A stretch of DNA of 6,710 bases from a bacterium (lineage in GTDB: Bacteria > UBA9089 > UBA9088). Each line of letters begins with the position of its first letter. The stretch's first letter is position 1. The notes beneath the pieces were generated by a model. It worked only from the letters and a program-made list of their open reading frames with translations, was not told where the DNA came from and did no database searches. Location of the stretch: the NCBI GenBank assembly GCA_040756715.1, contig JBFLYE010000157.1:1-6710 (forward strand), given 5' to 3'. The position numbers were made by a program, and so were the translations under genes. Shown in pieces: positions 1 through 6,591 of the stretch.

Positions 1-338
1 CCTTAGAAATAAAAGATAAAGAGATAACCATTAAGCCTTTAATCCCATCCCAATCAGAGCTCCTTCAATCATACCCCAATCCCGCAAAGGATGCCTGCTA
101 TATCCCATTCAAGCTTTCCAAAGATTCAAATGTTTCTCTTGAAATCTATAACATCTTAGGACAAAGGGTAAGGACAATAGAGCTAGGACAAAAACCTAAA
201 GGCTCATATACCCAAAAGAATAGGGCAATATTCTTTGACCTAAAAAATAATGCTGGACAAAACCTTTCTTCTGGATTATACTTTTATAAAATAAAGGCAG
301 GGAATTTTTCTGCCATAAAATCTATGGTTGTAAAATAA
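1..338 (+). CDS. C-terminal fragment of a secreted protein with a FlgD-like / T9SS type A sorting domain
   Basis: The gene is open at the left edge; codons run from base 3 to the TAA at 336-338, giving 111 visible residues. About 20 residues of an upstream domain are followed by a typical FlgD-Ig-like/Por-type C-terminal domain: YPNPA at visible residues 24-28, the beta-strand motif VSLEIYNILGQRVRTI at 44-59, FDLKNNAGQNLSSGLYFYKI at 78-97, and the terminal basic strand IKSMVVK at 105-111. In Bacteroidota such tails direct outer-membrane export through the type IX system and are then cleaved. In many other diderm phyla the same fold ends large secreted proteins without proof of T9SS export. 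The WDG motif usual before the NNxG turn is FDL here. What the rest of the protein does cannot be told from this fragment. It lies 22 nt upstream of the pilY1-like gene, so the two are probably co-transcribed. Confidence 0.85.
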   Translation, partial: LEIKDKEITIKPLIPSQSELLQSYPNPAKDACYIPFKLSKDSNVSLEIYNILGQRVRTIELGQKPKGSYTQKNRAIFFDLKNNAGQNLSSGLYFYKIKAGNFSAIKSMVVK

Positions 339-350
339 AACAAACAATCG

Positions 351-355
351 GGAGG
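351..355 (+). promoter_or_regulatory. Shine-Dalgarno site of the pilY1-like gene
   Basis: GGAGG, followed by GAAAG, lies 5 nt before the ATG at 361. The next in-frame ATG (370, residue 4) would be 14 nt away, so this site fixes the start at 361. It is the only strong ribosome binding site in the window; the prepilin gene has none comparable. Confidence 0.85.
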
Positions 356-360
356 GAAAG

Positions 361-3300
361 ATGGGTAAAATGAGAAGATTTTTGGGAAAAATAAGGCTTG
401 AGGAGCTTGTTCTCTTTGTGCCACTTGTCTTAAGCATAAGCTTTATTCTCATAAAGTGCTTTTTGTTTGCCCAGCCAGTGGGCTGGGGGTATAAGGTAAA
501 GATAAGGATAAATAACCCAGGTCCAGCCAGGACAGATTATCCGGTGCGTATTGAGGTTCCTACCACGCCATATATAGATTCAGGAAGGATGAACTCTGAC
601 CTAGGGGATATAAGGTTCTACCAGGGAAGCAACAACCTTCCCTTCTGGATCTATCCCACTGAGGGGATGAACCGAAATTCGTATTCCTTGCCAGTCTATG
701 TAAGAATAAAAACACTGAATAGCGGAGACAATTTTATCTATATGTATTTTGATAAAAGCAAGGGTGCAGATTCTTCCCCTACCCCTCCCGGAGGGACCTC
801 CTACCTCTGTGAGGATTTAGGACCAAATGTTAATTGGAATACTTGTGCCCCTGCCTGTTTAGACCCAAACCGGCCAAGCAATTTTCCCTTTTCGGGAAAA
901 AGCGCAGGGGCTTCTGTCTTCTCTATCTTTGCCTTTGACCCAAGGGATACCGATACCTTTAATACCGATGGAACCGGCTGGATGACCACGGAAGCAAGAA
1001 GAATAAGCAAAACAAGGCTTTCCAATGCCTTTATCTTACATTTTGAAACCCACTTTTGTTTAGGCAATGAGGTTATGGCATATTTTCTTCTTCAGGGAAA
1101 TAATGCTTCACAACTAGACTCAACCAATGGCTATCGACTTTATATTGATTATGACACTAATGTTGAGGACAATTACCATTGGAGTAGGGGAAGGTATTAT
1201 CTAAGGCTATACCGAAGAACAACTGCTGCGGGATGGCAGGAAGTAACCAATTCTAATATGTACATCTACAACAACACAATCTGGCAGTGGGATATAAAGG
1301 TATCCACCAGCACAATTAGGGTTCTCTCAAATGGAAGCGAGGTTTTAGCTTATAATAGAGGAGGTGATGGTGGTGCTAACTTCAAGGGAGGCTATATTGG
1401 GTTTAAGAGGTATCCCATAACTGGGGCAGAATGTGGACAGAATACGACCGATGGCCTATCCCCGATTGCGGCAGTTGATCGATATAATGAGCATGAGCCA
1501 GAGGTTGAAATAATAGGAAACCCTGATTTAGAGGTAAAAAAGGTAAGGCCTAGCCCAGGAACTTCTTATCACGGAAGGAACATTATTGAATACCCGGCAG
1601 GAACACAGAGGGAAGATGGATATATCGATGGCGATACATTTGAGAAATACATTTACCGCGCATATAAGATGGCAGGAAAAAACCAGCAATTTGAATATTG
1701 GGTAAACATATGGAACAGGGGTAGTGCAGAAGATACATTTAATCTTAAAGTAGAGCCAAAAGGAGGGATGAAAGAATGGTTTATTGCCTATAAATATGGA
1801 AGTAATGAGTGGCAAGAAAACCTCCCTGGCATAGGCTCAAATACACTTGGCTCGATAACCATTTCGGGTGGTGGGTCCTGGGAGCTTGGAATTCTTGTCG
1901 TCCCAGCCGCCGATGTTTTATTTAAGGGAGGAAGGTTTGATTTTACCTTTATCGTGGAGGGAGGGATGGATATGTGCCTTGATACTTGTAGGTTTGTCTC
2001 CTATGTTAGGCCAAAGTTTAACTGCTATTGGAAGTATAAAATGCCCATTTTGATAAAGTATCAAGACACCTATGATACAGGAACCCTCACCGATTATCAG
2101 GTTCTTATAAATATCCCCAAGAATAAGCTTGAAGGTGTAGGACCTACAGGCGCGGATATCCTTTTTAGCGACGAGGAGGGTGGCCTTATTCCCTTCTGGA
2201 TGAAGTCATTTGATTATAATAATAAAAAGGGCTCATTCTGGGTGAATGTTCCAAAGATAAAGGCAAATCCTATGATTCCAGGAAAAAGCCCCTTTGATTT
2301 TGCTGTGTTTTCCGACCTCTGCCAGTGCTATATTGGTGGGGGTGCTGGCCCTGTGGTCAACGATGGCTCTGTTCATTCAAATTCCTGTGCGATAATTAAT
2401 AATTGTGCTCATACGATAGTTGAATCAGGCTATATAAATGATTCAGAAAGAACCGGTTGTGGTGGTGATGATTGCCCTAATGGAAGTTCAAACCCAGCCT
2501 ATTCTGGCGATATCCCATTTCCCGAGCTAGACCTTGCTTATTATAGAAATTTGGCACAACAGCAGGAAAGATACTACACATCCTGCTCTGAAGTCTCTCT
2601 TCCTACTAATGGTGGGGTTACCATGGTAGAGGCATCAGGCTGCACAGTAAGCTTTTCAGGAAATCAAACGGGAAAGGGAAGCCTGATAATAATTGGAGCA
2701 AACCTTGAATTTAAAGGAAATGTTGACTTTAAAGGCCTTGTCTATGTATGGGGAGGGAATTTTTCAATGTCTGGGAATGCAAAGGTTACTGGACAGATAA
2801 TTGTAAGTGGACAGGTAGACATAAATGGAACAGATCGGGTCTATTATCAAAAGCAGTTTCCGGTATGCTCTAATTGCCCAGCAGGTCCACCTGCTCCCGC
2901 AGCAACCGCAACCACAACCATATATTGCTGGTGGGGAAATGTAGATTATCCTATCTCAAGGAGCAATATAAAGGAGACATTTGACCTCTGGGAGGATTGG
3001 GAGGAGAGAACCCTTAATGACCAGGTGGGTGATTGTCCAAATATTACATCCAGCTGTAGTCCAGATTCCGGGGGATGGCAAAATATCCCCACCCCAGCCA
3101 ATAACTATAACTGGTGGAAGATAAGGGATAATACGGGTGCAAATAGGGCAATTGACAAGAGGGTTATGATGGCAGATAAGGGTTCTACTTTTAAATCAAG
3201 CGATATTGGCCCATTTGTTACCGGAGGCGATATCAGGTGGAAGAACTATGAGGTTATTTATTCATCCTATGATGAATACAATAACTATGGCGGTGATGCA

Positions 3301-5901
3301 AACCGGGCAAACCCTCAATATAACCCGGTCTGCCATAGGGACCCTGGAAATACCTGGGGAATGGAGTTTTTTGCCACCCAAGGGGGTTTATTTATCTTCC
3401 GTCCCTTTGGTGATGGAAGGGATTGGACCTGGCAATATCAGTCTAATGCAGGAAAAATCCTTGGCGATTCTACATATCCGATGTTTAAGAAAAGATACTG
3501 GATAAAGGTAAGGCCATTCTATAATAATATTGATAAAAAGACATATCTTATGCTTCTGATTAGAAAAGAACCTGCGCCTGCTGATATAGATTCTGATAGC
3601 GGTTTTCTCCCTGTAACCGAGCGTTTTGACCAAATGCCCCCGGGGTTTATCGCACCAAGTGCCTATGCCGCACAAGGTGGAGCAATCGGCTTTGGTGGCT
3701 GGAATGGTGGCTTTTCTTATGACAATATCAGGGTTAGGAAATTTGTTTATCCTGAGCCAAGCTATGAAATAGGAGAGGGGGAAACATTGGCATATAAACC
3801 CATTAAGAGCCTATCATTTCCAAATTTAACCCCACCTTTGATGAATAACAGACCCTGCCTGGTTATAGGAACAATAGAGCCCTGGAAATGGTGGGGAAAC
3901 CTCTATAGCTATTATGGAGATTGCTATTTAGGCGGGGAGTGCGAAGAGGGTGAAAGCAGAGAGATCTTAGCCTCAATAAGCCTCTGGGGAGATACCCAAA
4001 CACAAGTATTAAAGGGCTTTGGCGACCATCTAAAGGAGGCGCAAGTAGGGGATAACAACCCATCATTTGCAGCTTTTCTTCCCCTGCCAGATAATGGGGG
4101 AGATTGGTGGAAAACACAGGGAAGGGTTATCTTTACGGCAAACACAAGCACCGACCAGGCCTTTATCCCCTTTGACATTTCAAACAAAAACCAATTTAAA
4201 CAATACCTGGGAGTTCCTGATCATGAAGTAGATGACCTGATAAGGTTTGTGCGGGGGAAATATATAAACAGGTATAAAAGATCAGAACTTAGGGTATATA
4301 ATAGATATATCCTTGGTTCAACTGCAGATACAAATCAATGGAAGTTGGGTGATATTATTCATTCCAATCCCTTAGCGGTTGGCCTACCGGTTTTATACTA
4401 TCCCGATCAAGAATACACAAAATTTAGCAAAGAGAATTCAACGAGAACCCTCGTGGTATACTTTGGCTCTAATGATGGAGTTTTCCATTGTGTCAGAATG
4501 GCAAAATGGACTAAAGGGGTAGTAACGGAAAGGGGGACATTTAGTATGTACACAAGCGATACCAGTGCGAGGGAACTCTGGTCATTCATTCCCAATGGGT
4601 TATTGGGAAAGCTTAAGGATACAACAGAAAAAGACCATAAATACACAGCCGATGGCTTATTGAGGGCAATTGATTTCTGGGATAATCAAGAGAAAAAATA
4701 CAAAACCCTCTTAGTCGGTGTTTTAAGGACAGGTGGGCAATCTATTTTTGCCATTGATATTACCGATCCATATTATCCAAAGCTCCTTTGGGAAAAGAAC
4801 AATCTTACCAATCCAGAAGAATTTGAAAGGATTGGAGAGACATTTTCTGCCCCTGCTTTAGGAATGCTGGAAGAGGGATTGGATAAAAATAACCGATGGG
4901 TGGGAATCTTTGGCTCTGGCTTACATCCAAATGGGATAAGGAATATCGCAGATAAATGTGCATACCTTACTGTGATAAACCTTAAAGATGGAAGCATTAT
5001 AAAGCAGATTAGGGTTTCCGAGAAGGTAGGTAATATCACCTCTGATCTATCCTGTATGAGGGGTAGAGATGGTGAATTAAAGAGGATATCCTTTGGTGAT
5101 TACTTTGGATGTGTCTTTAGAATAGACCTTCGCACCGAAGGCCTAGTCAGTTCATTTTTAAGCAAAGGAGAGCTTTCTGAGGGCTCTGATTTATTCTTCA
5201 AGCCCGCTGATTACAATAGCTCTAATCTCTGGACAGGAAGCCCTCCAGAAAGGCCTGTTCCCACTATGCCTGTATTTGGAAATGTAGATGTTTCTCAATT
5301 TCCTGCAGACTGGTGGTGTTGGCTATACTTTCCCACCGGTGATTATGATGTCTATGATGAAAATTATCCCCATCAAAGGGTCTATGCCTTAGATGAGAAA
5401 AAACCCCTTCCCTATAACGATATCATAGGCCTTACTAATATGACAGATTCTTCAAAATCAAATCCCAATAATAATAGCTACTATATTGAGCTTGGCCATG
5501 ATGATCCAAAGGATTATGCAACCACAGGTGCTACAAGCCCAAAGGATAGGAATGAACGGTGCATCTCTCCCGTAGAGGTCTTTAATTTTATCCTCTTCTT
5601 TACCACATTTACACCAAACTCTAATATATGTGAGGGTGGCCTTACCAGGTTCTATGCGGTTAGATTTACCTCAGGCGAGGTTTATCAAGACCTTATCGGG
5701 GCAGTGGCTGGAAAGGAAGATGTAAGGAGCGTTGCCTATCCCGATGTGGGTGTTCCATCTACAACCATGATCTATCCAGGAGGAGAAGCATCGGGACCAT
5801 CAGGTGGAATAATGAATACAGGCACAGGTGAGATAATGCAGGTTCCCCTATCCTCTATCTTTCCTCCCGTAGATATACGTTTATGGAGGGAAGTAAGATA
5901 G
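361..5901 (+). CDS. pilY1: PilY1-type type IV pilus tip/adhesin protein with two DUF2341 and two concanavalin-like modules
   Basis: The 1846-residue product is predicted to be exported and to act at the tip of a type IV pilus in assembly priming and adhesion. Residues 5-12 are basic and 16-36 hydrophobic, with a plausible signal peptidase I site after A37 (LFA|QP). Domains in order: DUF2341 at ~44-138 (DIRFYQGSNNLPFWIY at 83-98); a concanavalin/LamG-like sandwich at ~190-385; a NEW3/CARDB-like Ig domain at ~389-551; a second DUF2341 beginning ~555 (PFWMK at 611-615), interrupted at ~637-850 and resuming with TTTIYCWWGN (851-860); a second concanavalin-like sandwich at ~868-1140; and the PilY1 module at ~1145-1840. 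The module shows LGDIIHSNP (1329-1337), VVYFGSNDGVFH (1365-1376), ELWSFIPNGLLGKL and FAIDITDP, all PilY1 (Neisseria PilC C-terminal) hallmarks. P. aeruginosa PilY1 is much shorter; the excess length is N-terminal. The usual calcium loop is degenerate. The gene symbol rests on the C-terminal module only; ligands are unknown. Confidence 0.9.
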   Translation: MGKMRRFLGKIRLEELVLFVPLVLSISFILIKCFLFAQPVGWGYKVKIRINNPGPARTDYPVRIEVPTTPYIDSGRMNSDLGDIRFYQGSNNLPFWIYPTEGMNRNSYSLPVYVRIKTLNSGDNFIYMYFDKSKGADSSPTPPGGTSYLCEDLGPNVNWNTCAPACLDPNRPSNFPFSGKSAGASVFSIFAFDPRDTDTFNTDGTGWMTTEARRISKTRLSNAFILHFETHFCLGNEVMAYFLLQGNNASQLDSTNGYRLYIDYDTNVEDNYHWSRGRYYLRLYRRTTAAGWQEVTNSNMYIYNNTIWQWDIKVSTSTIRVLSNGSEVLAYNRGGDGGANFKGGYIGFKRYPITGAECGQNTTDGLSPIAAVDRYNEHEPEVEIIGNPDLEVKKVRPSPGTSYHGRNIIEYPAGTQREDGYIDGDTFEKYIYRAYKMAGKNQQFEYWVNIWNRGSAEDTFNLKVEPKGGMKEWFIAYKYGSNEWQENLPGIGSNTLGSITISGGGSWELGILVVPAADVLFKGGRFDFTFIVEGGMDMCLDTCRFVSYVRPKFNCYWKYKMPILIKYQDTYDTGTLTDYQVLINIPKNKLEGVGPTGADILFSDEEGGLIPFWMKSFDYNNKKGSFWVNVPKIKANPMIPGKSPFDFAVFSDLCQCYIGGGAGPVVNDGSVHSNSCAIINNCAHTIVESGYINDSERTGCGGDDCPNGSSNPAYSGDIPFPELDLAYYRNLAQQQERYYTSCSEVSLPTNGGVTMVEASGCTVSFSGNQTGKGSLIIIGANLEFKGNVDFKGLVYVWGGNFSMSGNAKVTGQIIVSGQVDINGTDRVYYQKQFPVCSNCPAGPPAPAATATTTIYCWWGNVDYPISRSNIKETFDLWEDWEERTLNDQVGDCPNITSSCSPDSGGWQNIPTPANNYNWWKIRDNTGANRAIDKRVMMADKGSTFKSSDIGPFVTGGDIRWKNYEVIYSSYDEYNNYGGDANRANPQYNPVCHRDPGNTWGMEFFATQGGLFIFRPFGDGRDWTWQYQSNAGKILGDSTYPMFKKRYWIKVRPFYNNIDKKTYLMLLIRKEPAPADIDSDSGFLPVTERFDQMPPGFIAPSAYAAQGGAIGFGGWNGGFSYDNIRVRKFVYPEPSYEIGEGETLAYKPIKSLSFPNLTPPLMNNRPCLVIGTIEPWKWWGNLYSYYGDCYLGGECEEGESREILASISLWGDTQTQVLKGFGDHLKEAQVGDNNPSFAAFLPLPDNGGDWWKTQGRVIFTANTSTDQAFIPFDISNKNQFKQYLGVPDHEVDDLIRFVRGKYINRYKRSELRVYNRYILGSTADTNQWKLGDIIHSNPLAVGLPVLYYPDQEYTKFSKENSTRTLVVYFGSNDGVFHCVRMAKWTKGVVTERGTFSMYTSDTSARELWSFIPNGLLGKLKDTTEKDHKYTADGLLRAIDFWDNQEKKYKTLLVGVLRTGGQSIFAIDITDPYYPKLLWEKNNLTNPEEFERIGETFSAPALGMLEEGLDKNNRWVGIFGSGLHPNGIRNIADKCAYLTVINLKDGSIIKQIRVSEKVGNITSDLSCMRGRDGELKRISFGDYFGCVFRIDLRTEGLVSSFLSKGELSEGSDLFFKPADYNSSNLWTGSPPERPVPTMPVFGNVDVSQFPADWWCWLYFPTGDYDVYDENYPHQRVYALDEKKPLPYNDIIGLTNMTDSSKSNPNNNSYYIELGHDDPKDYATTGATSPKDRNERCISPVEVFNFILFFTTFTPNSNICEGGLTRFYAVRFTSGEVYQDLIGAVAGKEDVRSVAYPDVGVPSTTMIYPGGEASGPSGGIMNTGTGEIMQVPLSSIFPPVDIRLWREVR
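2269..2910 (+). other. Cys-rich beta-helix-like insert (residues ~637-850) inside the second DUF2341 domain
   Basis: This coding segment separates WVNVPKIKAN (627-636) from TTTIYCWWGN (851-860). The first DUF2341 of the same protein runs through the equivalent point without a break (VYVRIKTLNSGDNFIYMYF). The insert contains FPELDLAYYRNLA (~720-732), as seen in pilus-assembly PilX/DUF7305-like proteins. It then shows a ladder of short strands at ~773-825 (SLIIIGANLEF, VDFKGLVYVWGGNF, AKVTGQIIVSGQVDI), typical of polymer-forming or beta-helical passengers. Ten cysteines (654, 656, 676, 682, 700, 705, 742, 761, 836, 839) suggest disulfides in an extracellular location. It ends in a Pro/Ala/Thr linker (840-853). 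The family name is a recognition call, not a search result. Confidence 0.65.
3793..5880 (+). other. PilY1 beta-propeller module (residues ~1145-1840)
   Basis: This is the conserved assembly part of the protein. In order it has a lead-in with GRVIFTANTSTDQAFIPFD and LIRFVRGKY, the signature LGDIIHSNPLAVG, and propeller strands VVYFGSNDGVFHC, ELWSFIPNG, YKTLLVGVLRTGGQSIFAID, ETFSAPALGML, WVGIFGSG and YLTVINLKDGSIIKQI. These continue with FGDYFGCVFRIDL (1578-1590), the strand WLYFPTGDYDVYD, and a closing part with C1734 and C1757 flanking FNFILFFTTFTP. The order and spacing match PilY1/PilC tip proteins. In those families the position before the FGD motif carries a DxDxDGxxD calcium loop; here only D1570-G1571 remains. 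Confidence 0.88.
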
Positions 5902-5902
5902 A

Positions 5903-5933
5903 AATTTTAAATGTTGAATTTTGAATGTTAAAT
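5903..5933 (+). repeat. Intergenic heptanucleotide repeat, copy 1, just after the pilY1-like stop
   Basis: Directly after the TAG at 5899-5901 come four imperfect 7-bp units: TTTTAAA, TGTTGAA, TTTTGAA, TGTTAAA. Bases 5903-5926 match 23 of 24 bases with the repeats at 6591-6614 and 6646-6669. The outer units could form only a weak A/T hairpin (TTTAA against TTAAA), so this is not a rho-independent terminator. Confidence 0.85.
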
Positions 5934-6036
5934 TATGAAGAAAGATAACTTAATTCAAGAAAAAAGTTTTTAGAAATTGAAAGTATAATCAATATTTTGA
6001 CTAAAATTGTAAGAACAAGTTCTAAATCAATTTAAT
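5934..6036 (+). promoter_or_regulatory. AT-rich spacer with two weak candidate promoters for the prepilin gene
   Basis: This spacer holds no convincing gene. A perfect TATAAT lies at 5984-5989 but lacks a recognisable -35 and is not an extended -10. A second pair is TTGACT (5997-6002) and TCTAAA (6021-6026) with an 18-bp spacer. Its start point would fall near 6033, only a few bases before the ATG at 6037, giving an almost leaderless mRNA. That would fit the lack of a Shine-Dalgarno before the prepilin. In such AT-rich DNA both matches may be chance, and read-through from the pilY1-like gene is equally possible. Confidence 0.25.
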
Positions 6037-6591
6037 ATGATTTATAATTCAAAATTCAAAATTCAAAATTCAAAATTTACCGGGTATACCCTATTAGAAA
6101 TTATGGTGGTTGTTTCTATACTGGGAATAGCCCTTGCTGTGATTACCCCAAATATGCTGGGAAGGGCCAGGAGGACAAGCCTGGAATCCTCCCTTTCAGC
6201 CTTAGCCGGTGATATGAAAAAGGCAAGGGCAGAGGCAATGTCTTTTGGAACAAGGACAGTCCTCCTGACCGTTGGCTCAGAAACCTCAGGACCAGAAGAC
6301 CTTGATCAGGATGGAAGAAAAGAGGAGCATTACATCTGCTTTATTGACAATGATCGAAATGGAGCATTTACCCTTAATGTTGATCAGGTTTTATACAAGA
6401 AGAACTGGGGTAATGTTGAGGTAGGAATAAATACCCTATCGCCGATTATCTTTCTTCCCCAGGGAACCATAGTTCCTAATGGACAAGCGCCACGGGCTTT
6501 AAATATAAAATTTCCTAACTACAAGTCTGAATATTCCCTTGAGCTTTTATCAATCCTTGGAATGACAAGGATTGTAAGAATAAGATTATGA
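6037..6591 (+). CDS. Type IV prepilin / pseudopilin of the GspH-FimT kind
   Basis: The 184-residue product has a class III (prepilin) signal. A 16-residue leader with three lysines ends in TG; cleavage by prepilin peptidase would fall between G16 and Y17. The mature start is YTLLE, with the conserved Glu at mature position 5 (E21), followed by a hydrophobic helix at 22-38. The amphipathic helix goes on through SLSALAGDMKKARAEAMSFGTR, as in GspH/FimT, and the C-terminal strand LLSILGMTRIVRIRL resembles the GspH ending (x-G-R-V-x-V). Acidic turns at D88-E96 and D104-G109 may bind metal. Leader residues 4-14 are encoded by a heptanucleotide repeat. ATG 6037 is the only usable start: an in-frame TAA lies at 6010-6012, and the next Met (residue 23) is inside the membrane helix. 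Its place after pilY1 suggests a minor pilin of the tip-priming complex. A T2SS-type pseudopilin is the alternative. Confidence 0.88.
   Translation: MIYNSKFKIQNSKFTGYTLLEIMVVVSILGIALAVITPNMLGRARRTSLESSLSALAGDMKKARAEAMSFGTRTVLLTVGSETSGPEDLDQDGRKEEHYICFIDNDRNGAFTLNVDQVLYKKNWGNVEVGINTLSPIIFLPQGTIVPNGQAPRALNIKFPNYKSEYSLELLSILGMTRIVRIRL
6047..6078 (+). repeat. Heptanucleotide tandem repeat (ATTCAAA)4 inside the prepilin leader coding region
   Basis: Four perfect ATTCAAA units occupy 6047-6074, followed by a partial ATT(T). The unit is the reverse complement of the TTTGAAT register of the intergenic repeats, so this copy is inverted relative to those at 5903, 6591 and 6646. Because 3 x 7 bp equals 7 codons, it is translated as a 7-residue period, NSKFKIQ then NSKF (residues 4-14), just before the T-G^Y cleavage site. 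Confidence 0.9.

Noticed and set aside
448-459. LIKC near residues 30-33 as a lipoprotein lipobox
   Set aside because: The residue before Cys is Lys rather than a small residue, and a better signal peptidase I site (LFA|QP) follows at residue 37.
783-802. Short G/C palindrome CCTCCCGGAGG followed by another CCTCC
   Set aside because: It lies in coding sequence with no U-run and too small a loop; probably a chance result of Pro/Gly codons.
801-1067. Antisense open frame of 88 codons within the pilY1-like gene, and similar minus-strand frames at 1528-1815, 3388-3675, 3863-4187, 4407-4646 and 4773-5039
   Set aside because: They lie wholly inside a strongly supported coding region, have no recognisable domains or ribosome sites, and have the composition expected of reversed coding sequence.
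1868-2053. Plus-strand alternate-frame ORF of 61 codons (and another at 3206-3505)
   Set aside because: Out-of-frame shadows of the same gene, whose domain structure is continuous through both places.
5902-5936. Terminator after the pilY1-like gene
   Set aside because: The only possible stem is a few A/T pairs with no G/C core, so it would not act as an intrinsic terminator.
5935-5973. Mini-ORF of 12 codons (MKKDNLIQEKSF) in the intergenic spacer
   Set aside because: No ribosome site and no recognisable motif; its start overlaps the repeat region.
6012-6024. Inverted repeat AGAAC-AA-GTTCT resembling a LexA-type operator
   Set aside because: The half-site spacing is 2 instead of the 4 bases of the GAAC-N4-GTTC box, and nothing in the locus relates to DNA damage.
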